64,000 bases of DNA. It comes from Roseovarius atlanticus. GTDB taxonomy: Bacteria; Pseudomonadota; Alphaproteobacteria; Rhodobacterales; Rhodobacteraceae. Each line of letters opens with the position of its first letter. Position 1 is the stretch's first letter. Below are positions 8,138 through 17,812 of the stretch, one piece after another. The position numbers and the translations under genes are program-made. The DNA is taken from the NCBI RefSeq assembly GCF_001441615.1, contig NZ_LAXJ01000010.1:124001-188000 (forward strand), in the 5' to 3' direction. The notes under the pieces are model-generated. The model was not told the DNA's origin. It was given only the letters and a program-made list of their open reading frames with translations, and did not search any database.

Positions 8138-10763
8138 CTACGTTCGCGAACTGCGTCCCGGCATTGGCGTCGGGCTTGGACCAGTCGCGCTTGACCCCCA
8201 GCCACAGCAGAACCGTGCTGGCCACGAAGATCGAGCTGTAGGTGCCCACGATCACGCCCCAGATCATCGCAAAAACGAAGCCGCGGATCACGTCGCCGCC
8301 CAGCACGAACAGAGCCAAAAGCGCCAAGAGCGTGGTGACCGAGGTCATCATCGTCCGGCTCAGCGTCTCGTTGATCGAGATGTTCAGAACCTCTTTCAAC
8401 GGCTTCTTCTTGTACTTTATCAGGTTCTCGCGCACCCGGTCGAACACGACCACCGTGTCGTTCAGCGAATAGCCCACGATGGTCAGAAGCGCCGCGATAA
8501 TGGCCAGGTCGAACTGGATCTGCACTTCCGAGAATATGCCGATGGTCAGCACGACGTCATGCACCAACGCTATGACTGCGCCCAGCGCGAACTGCCACTC
8601 GAACCTCAGCCAGATATAGACCAGCACCGCGCCGATGGCCAAAAGCACCGCGATCACCGCCGTCTGGATCAACTCGCCCGACACTTTCGGCCCGACGCTC
8701 TCGACAGAGGTAAATGTGATGTCCGGCACCGCCTCCTGCAACGCCGCCTCGACCTGGGCAATCGTGTCCTGCGACACGCTTTCCTGCCCGTCCTGCGCCT
8801 GGATGCGGATCATCGTCACGTTCTCGTCCGGGCCGAAAGTGGGGTCGAACACCTCGGTGATGCTCACGTCTCCCAGTTCCAGCGGCGTGATGGCGTCGCG
8901 GTATTGTCCCACATCCACCATCTCGGCGCTCTGCGTGCGGATCGTCGTGCCGCCGCGAAAGTCGATCCCGAAATTCAGCCCCTGCAACAGGAACGACACC
9001 AGCGCGACCACGATCAGAACACCCGACAGGCCCAGCGACAGCTTCCAGCGCTTGAAGAAATTCCAGTCCGTGAACGTCGGCACCAGCTTCAGCGACCGAC
9101 CCTGCAACACCGTCTTGGGCCGCTTGCGCTCGAACCACATGACTGCGATCAGGCGCGTGACGAAAATCGCCGTGAAGACCGACGTGATGATCCCCAGCCC
9201 CAGCGTGATGGCAAAGCCGCGCACCGGGCCGGCCCCCATGGCGTAAAGGATCAGCGCCGTGATGAAGGTGGTGATGTTGGCATCCGTGATGGCACTCAGC
9301 GCTTTTTCATACCCCAGCTCTATCGCCCGCGCAGCACCCTTGGCCGTCTTCATCTCCTCGCGGATCCGTTCGAACACCAGCACGTTGGCGTCCACCGCCA
9401 TCCCGATGGTCAGCACGATCCCCGCGATACCCGGCAAGGTCAGCGTGGCGCCGATCATGCTCAGGAGGCCGAATATCAACCCCACATTGATGATCAGCGC
9501 GATATTGGCAAAAAGCCCGAAAATGCCATAGCTCGCCCACATGAAGGCCAGCACCAGCACGAAGGCCACGATACAGGCGATCTGCCCCGCCGCGATACTG
9601 TCGGCCCCCAGTTCCGGGCCGATCGTCCGCTCTTCCAGGAACGTCAGTTCGGCAGGCAGCGCGCCCGCGCGCAGAAGAACGGCCAGGTTGGTGCTGTCCT
9701 CGACGGTGAACTGCCCGGTGATGATTCCGGTCCCGCCCGGAATATGGCTCTGGATCACCGGTGCGCTGATCACCTCGTTGTCCAGCACGATGGCAAAGGG
9801 GTTGCCCACGTTCTCTGCAGTATAATCGCCGAACTGCCGCGCGCCCGTCGGGTTGAAGCGGAACGACACGGCAGGCCGTCCGTTCTGATCGAAATCGGGC
9901 TGCGCATCGACCAGCTGCTCGCCCGTCACCACCGGCGCGCGTTCCAGGATATAAAACACGCCCTCTTCGTCGATGGATGGCAGTATCTCGTTCCCGCCAC
10001 CGGGGTTTTCATTGCCGTTCGTGGTCCGGCTCACCACCGGCTGGAATGTCAGCTGCGCGGTGGTGCCGATGATCTCCTTCAGCTCCGCCGCACTGCCCAC
10101 GCCCGGCACCTGGATCAGGATGCGGTCCGCGCCCTGCCGCTGGATCGTCGGCTCGCGCGTGCCCATCTCGTTGATACGCCGCTCGATGATCTCGCGCGCG
10201 GTGCGCACGGTCTGCTCGTCGCTGGCCTGCCGCTCGGCCTCGCTCAGCGTGACGACCACCGCGTCGCCCTCGACGGTCACCGTAATGTCGTTCTGCCCCG
10301 CACCCGTTACGCTGGCCACCGGCCGTGCCAGCCCGCGCACGAGGCTCGCGGCATATTCGGCCTCGTCCGCATTCTCAACCAGCCGCACGCGCAACTCCGG
10401 CGCGTCGGTGTCCTGCAAGCGGATCGGCCCGACCCGGTCGCGCTCCTCGCGCAGCAGGTCGCGAATCTCCGGCCACATCGCCTCGATCCGCGCGTCATAG
10501 ACGTCCTCGACCTGCACCTCGGCCAGCAGATGCGCCCCGCCCCGCAGGTCAAGGCCAAGGTTCACAAGGCCGGACGGCAGCCAGTCCGGCCACATCTCGG
10601 CCTGCTCCTGCAACCCCTCTCCGTCGCCGCCCATCTCCAGCGCCATTGTGGCGTCGTTATGGGTCTCGACGCGGGAATAGAACGCGTTCGGCATCGCCAG
10701 AAGCAGCCCCATGGCCACCAGGCCCCAAATCACCACGCGTTTCCAAAGGTCGATCTGAAGCAT
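8130..10763 (-). CDS. secDF: Fused protein translocase subunit SecDF
   Basis: An 877-residue fusion of SecD and SecF, the proton-driven accessory of SecYEG that pulls exported proteins across the membrane. The SecD half carries the D1 motif GLDLRGG near residues 70-76, a large periplasmic domain and GMAVDANVLVFERIREE near residues 445-460. The SecF half begins near residue 560 and has NFGIDFRGG near residue 600 and GYSLNDTVVVFDRVREN near residue 765. The fusion is in frame with no frameshift. It follows yajC in the same run, as expected. Confidence 0.96.
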   Translation of the reverse strand: MLQIDLWKRVVIWGLVAMGLLLAMPNAFYSRVETHNDATMALEMGGDGEGLQEQAEMWPDWLPSGLVNLGLDLRGGAHLLAEVQVEDVYDARIEAMWPEIRDLLREERDRVGPIRLQDTDAPELRVRLVENADEAEYAASLVRGLARPVASVTGAGQNDITVTVEGDAVVVTLSEAERQASDEQTVRTAREIIERRINEMGTREPTIQRQGADRILIQVPGVGSAAELKEIIGTTAQLTFQPVVSRTTNGNENPGGGNEILPSIDEEGVFYILERAPVVTGEQLVDAQPDFDQNGRPAVSFRFNPTGARQFGDYTAENVGNPFAIVLDNEVISAPVIQSHIPGGTGIITGQFTVEDSTNLAVLLRAGALPAELTFLEERTIGPELGADSIAAGQIACIVAFVLVLAFMWASYGIFGLFANIALIINVGLIFGLLSMIGATLTLPGIAGIVLTIGMAVDANVLVFERIREEMKTAKGAARAIELGYEKALSAITDANITTFITALILYAMGAGPVRGFAITLGLGIITSVFTAIFVTRLIAVMWFERKRPKTVLQGRSLKLVPTFTDWNFFKRWKLSLGLSGVLIVVALVSFLLQGLNFGIDFRGGTTIRTQSAEMVDVGQYRDAITPLELGDVSITEVFDPTFGPDENVTMIRIQAQDGQESVSQDTIAQVEAALQEAVPDITFTSVESVGPKVSGELIQTAVIAVLLAIGAVLVYIWLRFEWQFALGAVIALVHDVVLTIGIFSEVQIQFDLAIIAALLTIVGYSLNDTVVVFDRVRENLIKYKKKPLKEVLNISINETLSRTMMTSVTTLLALLALFVLGGDVIRGFVFAMIWGVIVGTYSSIFVASTVLLWLGVKRDWSKPDANAGTQFANVDA

Positions 10764-10818
10764 CTGAAGTGCCTTTTATGTCTGTATCGGGTCTACTGGA
10801 CGGGCATCGCGCCCCGGA

Positions 10819-11097
10819 TCAGGCGGCGGGCTCGGTCTTGGACAGAACCTGCGCCACGGTGTTGCGCACGATGCGCACCTTGACGCCCTCGGCGATCTCC
10901 ACCTCGATCTCCTCGCCCTCTTTCACGCGGGTGACCTTGCCGATCATCCCGCCCTGGGTGACGATCTGATCCCCCTTGCGCAATGCGGCCACCATCGCCT
11001 GGTGCTCTTTCATCTTCTTCTGCTGCGGGCGGATAAGAAGGAACCACATGATCGCGAAGATCAGGATGAGCGGGATGAACTGGCCGATGGCTTCCAT
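10819..11097 (-). CDS. yajC: Preprotein translocase subunit YajC
   Basis: A 92-residue protein with one N-terminal membrane helix (FIPLILIFAIMWFLLIRPQQKK) and a small cytoplasmic domain (GDQIVTQGGMIGKVTRV), the standard YajC layout. It associates with SecDF. The ATG at 11097 is chosen because translation further upstream gives unrelated residues and the family begins just before the helix. It is the first gene of the minus-strand run reaching ccmG at 4296. Confidence 0.95.
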   Translation of the reverse strand: MEAIGQFIPLILIFAIMWFLLIRPQQKKMKEHQAMVAALRKGDQIVTQGGMIGKVTRVKEGEEIEVEIAEGVKVRIVRNTVAQVLSKTEPAA

Positions 11098-11316
11098 GCG
11101 AATCTGTTTCCTTTTCGGGCTTTGCAGGCCCCCCGGCCCGCGTTTGCGCGAACCTAAGTCCGGCTTTTGCGTTTTGCAAGGCGCGAACCGGACCGCCTGC
11201 GGCAATGTCGCAGCGGCACCGCAAACGCCCGTTACCGGAATAAATCGGCTATTATCCCGCGCGTGTTACTTGCTACAACCCAGCCCACGACTCAACCTGA
11301 CCCAAGGACCAAGACG

Positions 11317-12609
11317 ATGCACGACATCCGCGCCATCCGCGAAAACCCCGCCCAGTTCGACGCCGCCATGGCCCGTCGCGGGGTGTCGAACGCGTCGTCC
11401 GAGGTCCTCGCGCTGGACGAGGACCGCCGCGCCAGGATCCAGGCCGCCGAAACCGCGCAGGCCGATCAGAACAAGGCCTCCAAGGAGGTCGGCGCCGCCA
11501 AGGCCAGGGGCGACGAGGCCGAGTTCGAACGCCTCCGCGCGCTCGTGTCCGAGAAAAAGGCCGAGGTCGCCGCGATGCAATCCGAGGCCAAGGCGCTCGA
11601 CCAGAAGCTCACCGATCTGCTGATGACCCTGCCCAACCTCGCGCTCGAGGACGTGCCCGAGGGCGAGGACGAGGACGACAACGTGGAACTGAAACGCTGG
11701 GGCACCCCCCGCGATTTCGATTTCCCCCCGGTCGAGCATTATGACCTCGCCGGCGTCAAGCCCGGCATGGATTTCGAGACAGCCGCGAAACTCTCCGGCT
11801 CCCGCTTCGTCGTCCTCTCGGGCGGCGTCGCGCGCATCCACCGGGCGCTCGCGCAGTTCATGATCGACACCCATGTCGAGGAGAACGGCCTGTCGGAAAC
11901 CTGGACCCCCGTTCTGGTCCGCCCCGAGATGATGTACGGCACCGGACAACTGCCCAAGTTCGGCGAGGACAGCTACGAGACCACCAATGGCTGGTGGCTC
12001 GTGCCCACCGCCGAGGTGACGCTGACCAATATCGTCAACGGCCTCGTGGTGGACGAAGGCTACCTGCCCCGCCGCTATGTCGCCCACACCCAGTGCTTCC
12101 GCTCCGAGGCGGGCAGCGCGGGCAAGGACACCGCCGGGATGCTGCGCCAGCACCAGTTCGAAAAGGTCGAGATGGTCTCCGTGACCCACCCCGATAAGTC
12201 CCTCGAAGAACACGACCGCATGACGGCCTGCGCCGAGGGCATCCTCGAACGCCTCGGCCTGCCCTACCGCACCATCGTCCTTTGCACCGGCGACATGGGC
12301 TTCGGCGCGCGCAAGACCCATGACATCGAGGTCTGGCTGCCCGGTCAGGGCACCTACCGCGAGATCAGTTCGGTCTCCGTGTGCGGCGATTTCCAGGCCC
12401 GCCGCATGAACGGCCGGTTCAAGCCCGCGGATGGCGGCAAGCCGCAATTCGTGCACACGCTCAATGGCTCGGGCCTCGCCGTGGGCCGCTGCCTGATCGC
12501 GGTGCTGGAAAACGGTCAGCAGGCGGACGGCTCGGTCAACCTGCCCGAAGTGCTGCACCCCTACCTGCGCGGCAAGACCCGGCTTCTGGCGGACGGTTCG
12601 CTTGGATAG
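11317..12609 (+). CDS. serS: Seryl-tRNA synthetase
   Basis: A 430-residue class II synthetase that charges tRNA-Ser. The N-terminal ~110 residues form the coiled-coil tRNA-binding arm (basic/acidic heptads [21 protein letters not shown]). Class II motifs are visible as TEVTLTNIV, the motif 2 loop [26 protein letters not shown], and motif 3 [18 protein letters not shown]. Length equals the E. coli enzyme. The ATG at 11317 has CAAGGA upstream and fits the family start [11 protein letters not shown]; earlier in-frame starts give non-conserved sequence. Confidence 0.97.
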   Translation: MHDIRAIRENPAQFDAAMARRGVSNASSEVLALDEDRRARIQAAETAQADQNKASKEVGAAKARGDEAEFERLRALVSEKKAEVAAMQSEAKALDQKLTDLLMTLPNLALEDVPEGEDEDDNVELKRWGTPRDFDFPPVEHYDLAGVKPGMDFETAAKLSGSRFVVLSGGVARIHRALAQFMIDTHVEENGLSETWTPVLVRPEMMYGTGQLPKFGEDSYETTNGWWLVPTAEVTLTNIVNGLVVDEGYLPRRYVAHTQCFRSEAGSAGKDTAGMLRQHQFEKVEMVSVTHPDKSLEEHDRMTACAEGILERLGLPYRTIVLCTGDMGFGARKTHDIEVWLPGQGTYREISSVSVCGDFQARRMNGRFKPADGGKPQFVHTLNGSGLAVGRCLIAVLENGQQADGSVNLPEVLHPYLRGKTRLLADGSLG

Positions 12610-12613
12610 GAAA

Positions 12614-12813
12614 CTTCGCGCGGAATCGAGGCACGGCTCTGCCGCGCAATCGCCAGACCGCGGGATGGCGAACCGACCACTGTTCAGGGCACTTTATTTC
12701 CGAGTTCCCGCATAACCTAAGACCGACGCGCCAACGTCTCCAAATCGCCAGCCCGGGGGGCGGTCTGGCGATTGCGCGGCGGCGCGGCAAGCCGCGCCTT
12801 GATTCCGCGCAAG
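12614..12813. repeat. Imperfect inverted-repeat element with nested hairpins
   Basis: Two arms of about 48 and 54 bases (12614-12661 and 12760-12813) are reverse complements with small gaps; the inner 21 bases (12641-12661 versus 12760-12780) match perfectly. The right part also contains local hairpins: AATCGCCAG (12743-12751) with CTGGCGATT (12765-12773), and GGCGCGGC (12781-12788) with GCCGCGCC (12791-12798). There is no transposase and no U-tract. It may be a MITE- or REP-like mobile palindrome, or a processed 3-prime structure of serS mRNA. Confidence 0.7.
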
Positions 12814-12928
12814 ATGATACAATAACGCCGTCTCGGGCCTGACTCGCGACCTCCCCTTCAGCCTCCGCCCTCGGCGTTGACCATTCTTTAATCAGCCCGC
12901 GGCATCCTTACCGCGGTGAAACAAATTT

Positions 12929-12972
12929 TGTATATACGCCGTATTGACGCAAAATATACACGCGTCATAAAT
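12929..12972 (+). promoter_or_regulatory. Promoter with operator-like inverted repeat, probably leaderless
   Basis: A -35 TTGACG (12944-12949) is followed by a 17-base spacer and -10 ATAAAT (12967-12972). The start codon is only 7 bases further on, with no Shine-Dalgarno, which suggests a leaderless mRNA. An inverted repeat TGTATAT (12929-12935) / ATATACA (12954-12960) brackets the -35 and could bind a dimeric regulator. Confidence 0.5.
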
Positions 12973-12979
12973 TCGTTAC

Positions 12980-13384
12980 ATGAAAAATGAAAAGCACACC
13001 CTGGCGGCGGCGGCTTTTCTGATAACGAGCACGCTGGCCGCTCCATCGAACGCCCTCAGCCTTGCAGAGCAGGCAGAGGCCTTCGCCACCTGCGCCGGGC
13101 GCTACTCCGCCATGGCCACCCGCCAAAGCGCGACCCACAACCCCGACAGCGACGCGACCCGACAGCTGCAAAGCAGTTTCGAATCCCTGCTGGAAGCCAT
13201 GCTGCCCCACGCCGCCGAGGCCGGCATAGACCCGCGCCGCGCCCGCAGCTGGCAGGCCTCGGGCTGGTCCGAAATGGCGCAGCTCATGCGCCTGCAACAG
13301 CGCAGCGCCGACGCCACCCATGCCGACCGCGCCACCCGCGACATGCACCGCCGCCTCTCCACCTGCCGCCAGCTCATCCTCTGA
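12980..13384 (+). CDS. Exported protein of unknown function
   Basis: A 134-residue product with a signal peptide (KNEKHTLAAAAFLITSTLA then APSNA) and a helical mature domain with two cysteines, CAGRYSA near residue 38 and the C-terminal STCRQLIL, possibly forming one disulfide. The family is not recognised. It lies just upstream of cobT in the same direction, but an 80-95-base gap and its own strong promoter argue for independent control. The start has no ribosome-binding site. Confidence 0.7.
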   Translation: MKNEKHTLAAAAFLITSTLAAPSNALSLAEQAEAFATCAGRYSAMATRQSATHNPDSDATRQLQSSFESLLEAMLPHAAEAGIDPRRARSWQASGWSEMAQLMRLQQRSADATHADRATRDMHRRLSTCRQLIL

Positions 13385-13478
13385 CCCGGGGCAATTTCCG
13401 CGCCGCGCCCACTGGTCATTCCGCGCCCGTCAGCCTAGGTTGCATCCCTGAAACCGCAGCGTGACAGGGCCCCGCAGA

Positions 13479-15356
13479 ATGGCGCACTCCGACAACCCCG
13501 CCGATCCCTTCAAAAAGGCGCTGGCCGAGGCCACCAAGGTGCTGGCCGACGACCCCGACCTGAACGTCTCCTACTCGGTCGATCCCGCCGGGGTCTCGGG
13601 CGATTCCATGCGCCTGCCCCAGATCAGCCGCCGCATGACCAAGGACGAGGTGCTGCAGGCCCGCGGCACCGCCGACGCGCTGGCGCTGCGCCACAAGTAT
13701 CACGACGTGGGCACCCACACCCGCTATTGCCCGCCCGGCGACATGGCCCGCGACCTCTACGAAGCGATGGAAACCGCCCGTTGCGAGGCGATGGGCGCGC
13801 GCCACATGCCCGGCACCGCCGGCAATATCGACGCCAAAATCGGCGCCGAGGCCCGCCGCCGCGGCTACGACCAGATCACCGACGCCTCCGAGGCACCGCT
13901 GGCCAATGCCGCGGGCTACCTCATCCGCCACCTGGCCACGGGGCGCGAGCTGCCCGACGGCGCCCGCAATGTCATGGAACTCTGGAAAGGCTTCATCGAG
14001 GAGCAAGCCGGCGGCACCCTCGAAGATCTCCAGAGCAAATTGTCCGACCAGTCCGAATTCGCCCGCTTCGCCCGCCAGATCATCGACGATCTGGGCTATG
14101 GCGACCAGCTGGGCGACGACCCCGACGCGCTCGACGACGACGAGCAGGACCAAGAGGCCGAACAGGACCAGGAGGAAGAGGAACAGCCCGACAGCACCGG
14201 CGAGGATGACAGCGACGAGGCCGAGGCAGACGCCGATCCCGAGCAAAGTCAGGATCAGCAGCAGGACGAAGCCCAAGCCCAGGTCAGCATGGACGACATG
14301 GCCGACCAGGAGCAGGGCGACGAAACCGAAATGCCCGAGGGCGAGGCCCCGCTCGATCCCCCCGCGCCCCAGCCCATCTCGGACGCCGACCCCAACTATG
14401 CCGTCTACAATTCCACCTTCGACGAGGAAATCCACGCCGAGGACCTGGCCGAGCCCATCGAGCTGGAACGCCTCCGCGCCTTTCTCGACCAGCAACTGGA
14501 ACCCCTGAAGGGCGCCGTCAGCCGCCTTGCCAACAAGCTGCAACGCCGCCTGCAAGCGCAACAGAACCGCTCCTGGGAGTTTGACCGCGAAGAAGGCATC
14601 CTCGACGCCGGCCGCCTCGCCCGCGTCGTGGCCAACCCCACCACCCCGCTCAGCTTCAAGGTCGAGAAAGACACCGAGTTCCGCGACACGGTCGTCACGC
14701 TGCTTCTCGACAATTCCGGCTCCATGCGCGGCCGCCCCATCTCGATTGCCGCCATCTGCGCCGACGTCCTCGCCCGCACGCTGGAACGCTGCAACGTCAA
14801 GGTCGAGATCCTCGGCTTCACCACCCGCGCCTGGAAAGGCGGCCAAAGCCGCGAGGCGTGGCTCAACGAAGGCCGCCCGCAACTGCCCGGGCGTCTGAAC
14901 GACCTGCGCCACATCATCTACAAGTCCGCCGACGCCCCCATGCGCCGCACCCGCGCCCATCTGGGCCTGATGATGAAAGAGGGCCTTCTGAAGGAAAACA
15001 TCGACGGCGAGGCGCTGGAATGGGCGCATCGCCGCCTCGCGGGCCGCCGCGAGGCGCGCAAGATCCTGATGGTCATTTCCGACGGCGCCCCGGTGGACGA
15101 TTCCACCCTGTCGGTGAACCCAGCCAACTACCTTGAAAAACACCTGCGCGACGTGATCGCCATGGTCGAAAAGCGCAAACAGGTCGAACTTCTGGCCATC
15201 GGCATCGGCCATGACGTCACGCGCTATTACAACCGCGCCGTCACCATCACCGACGCCGATCAGCTGGCCGGGGCGATGACCGAACAGCTCGCCGCGCTCT
15301 TCGACAGCGACCCGCGCGCCCGCGCCCGCGTGATGGGAATGCGCCGCGCCAGCTAA
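13479..15356 (+). CDS. cobT: Cobaltochelatase subunit CobT
   Basis: A 625-residue subunit of the aerobic CobNST chelatase that inserts cobalt into hydrogenobyrinate a,c-diamide. The N-terminal helical region ([19 protein letters not shown]) is followed by a very acidic, glutamine-rich linker (about residues 215-290, runs of D/E/Q) and a C-terminal von Willebrand A domain with MIDAS motif [10 protein letters not shown] near residues 410-420. The ATG at 13479 is preferred over a GTG at 13461. CobS, usually the AAA+ partner encoded nearby, is not in this window. A chain of palindromes starts 2 bases after the stop codon. Confidence 0.95.
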   Translation: MAHSDNPADPFKKALAEATKVLADDPDLNVSYSVDPAGVSGDSMRLPQISRRMTKDEVLQARGTADALALRHKYHDVGTHTRYCPPGDMARDLYEAMETARCEAMGARHMPGTAGNIDAKIGAEARRRGYDQITDASEAPLANAAGYLIRHLATGRELPDGARNVMELWKGFIEEQAGGTLEDLQSKLSDQSEFARFARQIIDDLGYGDQLGDDPDALDDDEQDQEAEQDQEEEEQPDSTGEDDSDEAEADADPEQSQDQQQDEAQAQVSMDDMADQEQGDETEMPEGEAPLDPPAPQPISDADPNYAVYNSTFDEEIHAEDLAEPIELERLRAFLDQQLEPLKGAVSRLANKLQRRLQAQQNRSWEFDREEGILDAGRLARVVANPTTPLSFKVEKDTEFRDTVVTLLLDNSGSMRGRPISIAAICADVLARTLERCNVKVEILGFTTRAWKGGQSREAWLNEGRPQLPGRLNDLRHIIYKSADAPMRRTRAHLGLMMKEGLLKENIDGEALEWAHRRLAGRREARKILMVISDGAPVDDSTLSVNPANYLEKHLRDVIAMVEKRKQVELLAIGIGHDVTRYYNRAVTITDADQLAGAMTEQLAALFDSDPRARARVMGMRRAS

Positions 15357-15358
15357 GC

Positions 15359-15427
15359 CCCGGAATTTGCGCAAATTCCGGGATAGAAAATGCGCATTTT
15401 CTATCCCATTTTCCGCGCGGAAAATGG
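15359..15427. repeat. Chain of three overlapping perfect palindromes
   Basis: Three perfect, loopless palindromes follow one another: 24 bp at 15359-15382 (half CCCGGAATTTGC), 28 bp at 15380-15407 (half GGGATAGAAAATGC) and 22 bp at 15406-15427 (half CCATTTTCCGC). Adjacent units share GGG and CC. The region begins just after the cobT stop and ends 55 bases before the next start. There is no terminal U-run, so it is not a textbook terminator. Similar chains occur at 17759 and 46149. Confidence 0.85.
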
Positions 15428-15482
15428 TCCGCTCTCACCGCCACACTTGCACTTCACCCCGCGCGGCCCTAGCACTTTGGCC

Positions 15483-17309
15483 ATGACAGATTTGCCCGAC
15501 ACCGTCTTCCAGTCCTTCACCGAAACGTCTTCGCCCGAACAGGGCCCGCCGCGCCTGAAACGCCTGCGCGCGGAACTGGAGCGCGAGGGCGTCGACGGCT
15601 TCATGATCCCCCGCGCCGACGCGCATCAGGGCGAATACGTCGCGCCAGGTGACGAACGCCTCGCGTGGCTCACCGGCTTCACCGGCTCCGCGGGCTTCTG
15701 CATCGTGCTGCAGGACATCGCCGGCGTCTTCGTTGATGGCCGCTATCGCGGCCAGGTCCGCGCCCAGGTCGACACCGATCACTTCACGCCCGTCGACTGG
15801 CCCGACACAAGGCCCGCGGGTTGGCTCAAAGCCCACCTGCCGAACAGCGGAACGGTCGCCTACGACCCCTGGCTCTATACGCCCGAACAGATCGCCGCGA
15901 TCGAGGACGGCCTTGCGGGCACGCAGATCACTCTGAAGGCCACCGACAACCTCATCGACCGCACCTGGCCCGACCGCCCCGCGCCGCCCACGGGTGCGGT
16001 GCGCGTCTACCCCGACGACCTCGCCGGCAAATCCCACGCCGACAAGCGCCGCGAGCTTGCCGAGACCCTGCGCGAGGACGGCCACCGCGCCGCCATCCTC
16101 ACCCTGCCCGATTCCATCGCGTGGCTTCTGAACATCCGGGGCAGCGACATCCCCCGCAACCCGATCCCCCACGCCTTCGCCATCCTGCACGACGACGCCA
16201 AGGTCGGTCTCTTCATCGACCCCGCCAAGCTCGACGATACAGTGCGCACGCATCTCGGACCGGATGTCACGCTCTATCGACCGGAAGAATTCGAACCCGC
16301 CGTCAGCGCCCTCTCCGGCCCTGTCCGGCTCGACCGCGCGTCGGTGCCCCTGCGCCTCGTGACACTGCTGGACGAGGCCGGCACCGAAATCGCCTATGCC
16401 GGCGACCCCTGCATCCTGCCAAAGGCCTGCAAGACCGACGCCGAGATCGCCGCCACGACCAAGGCCCATCTGCGCGACGCCGCGGCCATGTGCACATTCC
16501 TTGCGTGGTTCGACGCGCAATCCCCCGGCACGATCACCGAGATCGACGTGGTGAAAAAGCTCGAGGCCTGCCGCCGCGCCACCGGCGCGCTCCTCGATAT
16601 CTCCTTCGACACCATCGCCGGGTCCGGCCCGCACGGTGCCCTGCCGCATTACCGCGTCTCGCAGGCGACCAACCGCACCCTTGAGGACGGCGAGTTGCTG
16701 GTCCTCGACAGCGGCGGGCAGTACCAGGACGGCACCACCGACATCACCCGCACGCTGGCCATAGGTCAGCCCGGCGATACCGAGCGCGCAGCCTTCACCC
16801 GCGTGCTGCAAGGTATGATCGCCATGAGCCGCGCGCGCTGGCCCAAGGGGCTGGCTGGCCGAGATCTCGACGCCATCGCGCGCACTCCGCTCTGGCTCGC
16901 AGGTCAGGATTACGATCACGGCACCGGCCACGGCGTCGGCGTGCACTTGTGCGTCCACGAAGGCCCGCAACGCCTGTCGCGCGCCTCGACCGAGCCGCTC
17001 AAACCCGGCATGATCCTGTCGAACGAGCCGGGATATTACCGCGAAGGCACCTTCGGCATCCGCATCGAGAACCTCGTGGTGGTCACCCCCGCCCCCGACC
17101 TGCCCGACGGCGACGCCACGCGCCAGATGCTGCACTTCACCACGCTCAACTATGTGCCCATCGACCGCCGCCTGGTCGATGCGGAGGCGCTGACCCGAGC
17201 CGAACGCGACTGGTTGAACGCCTATCACGCCACCTGCCGCGACCGCATCGGGCCGCGTCTCGACGACGCCACGCGCGACTGGCTGACCGGGGCCACCGCC
17301 CCGCTCTGA
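15483..17309 (+). CDS. Aminopeptidase P family metallopeptidase (M24B)
   Basis: A 608-residue Xaa-Pro aminopeptidase-like enzyme of the long, three-domain type. Two creatinase-like N-terminal domains (the first with RLAWLTGFTGSAGFCIV) precede a pita-bread catalytic domain with the five metal ligands visible: LDSGGQYQDGTTDITRT (two Asp), GTGHGVGVHLCVHEGP (His), ILSNEPGYY (Glu) and GIRIENLV (Glu). It probably removes N-terminal residues before proline in peptides. The ATG at 15483 fits the family start. No signal peptide, so cytoplasmic. Confidence 0.93.
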   Translation: MTDLPDTVFQSFTETSSPEQGPPRLKRLRAELEREGVDGFMIPRADAHQGEYVAPGDERLAWLTGFTGSAGFCIVLQDIAGVFVDGRYRGQVRAQVDTDHFTPVDWPDTRPAGWLKAHLPNSGTVAYDPWLYTPEQIAAIEDGLAGTQITLKATDNLIDRTWPDRPAPPTGAVRVYPDDLAGKSHADKRRELAETLREDGHRAAILTLPDSIAWLLNIRGSDIPRNPIPHAFAILHDDAKVGLFIDPAKLDDTVRTHLGPDVTLYRPEEFEPAVSALSGPVRLDRASVPLRLVTLLDEAGTEIAYAGDPCILPKACKTDAEIAATTKAHLRDAAAMCTFLAWFDAQSPGTITEIDVVKKLEACRRATGALLDISFDTIAGSGPHGALPHYRVSQATNRTLEDGELLVLDSGGQYQDGTTDITRTLAIGQPGDTERAAFTRVLQGMIAMSRARWPKGLAGRDLDAIARTPLWLAGQDYDHGTGHGVGVHLCVHEGPQRLSRASTEPLKPGMILSNEPGYYREGTFGIRIENLVVVTPAPDLPDGDATRQMLHFTTLNYVPIDRRLVDAEALTRAERDWLNAYHATCRDRIGPRLDDATRDWLTGATAPL

Positions 17310-17410
17310 CATGAAACTGTGACAAGTCTGCGCGACACCGCACAGGCCAACAGCTTGACACCGGGCCCCGTCCCGGTGCCTAAAGTGGCTTCAAGAGGGA
17401 AGGAAAAGAC

Positions 17411-17752
17411 ATGGCGAAGATCACGATCCACAAGGCAGACGGCACATGGACGGTCCGCGCGGGCGGCGCGGTACTGGTCGAAAGCAAAAACGCGCTGGTT
17501 CTGGCCGAGGACGGCCTGAACGACGTGATCTATTTCCCGCGCGAAGACATCGCCATGGCCTTCCTCGACGAAAGCAACCACCGCACCACCTGTCCGCACA
17601 AGGGCGAGGCCAGCTATTTCTCGATCGTCACCAAGAGCAAGACACTGGAAAACGCCGCCTGGAGCTACGAGGACCCCAAGCCCGACGTGGCCCGGATCAA
17701 GGACCACCTTGCGTTCTATTCCTCCGACGACGTCACCGTCGAACAGGTCTGA
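17411..17752 (+). CDS. DUF427 domain-containing protein
   Basis: A 113-residue cytoplasmic protein of the DUF427 family, a small beta-rich fold with conserved motifs KNALVLAEDGLNDVIYFPREDI and RTTCPHKGEASYFSI, ending in a WSYEDP segment. The biochemical role is not known. A strong GAAGGA site lies 8 bases before the ATG. It is convergent with the cupin/desaturase pair and separated from it only by palindromes. Confidence 0.92.
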   Translation: MAKITIHKADGTWTVRAGGAVLVESKNALVLAEDGLNDVIYFPREDIAMAFLDESNHRTTCPHKGEASYFSIVTKSKTLENAAWSYEDPKPDVARIKDHLAFYSSDDVTVEQV

Positions 17753-17758
17753 CGCGTC

Positions 17759-17812
17759 AGATTATTCGTACGAATAATCTCACCTGAAATTCTTCGTACG
17801 AAGAATTTCAGG
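17759..17812. repeat. Pair of perfect palindromes between convergent genes
   Basis: Two loopless palindromes lie 2 bases apart: 22 bp at 17759-17780 (half AGATTATTCGT) and 30 bp at 17783-17812 (half CCTGAAATTCTTCGT). Both share the core TTCGTACGAA. The second overlaps the stop codon of the cupin gene (17808-17810). Between convergent genes it could act as a bidirectional terminator, although U-runs are absent. Confidence 0.85.

Larger units (their letters stand above)
12610..12979. other. 370-bp intergenic region between serS and a secreted-protein gene
   Basis: No coding sequence is supported here. The left half is occupied by a long imperfect inverted-repeat element (12614-12813). The right end is AT-rich and carries a good promoter with an operator-like inverted repeat for the next gene (12929-12972). 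The stretch 12820-12925 shows nothing recognisable. Confidence 0.8.

Noticed and set aside
7722..10883. 1053-residue plus-strand open frame opposite secDF
   Set aside because: It is rich in His, Arg and Pro, has no motif, and lies wholly opposite secDF, tauE and yajC, whose motifs are clear. Long antisense frames are common in GC-rich DNA.
13416..17312. Long minus-strand frames opposite cobT and the aminopeptidase P gene
   Set aside because: Gly/Val/Ala-biased translations without domains; the plus-strand genes carry catalytic motifs.
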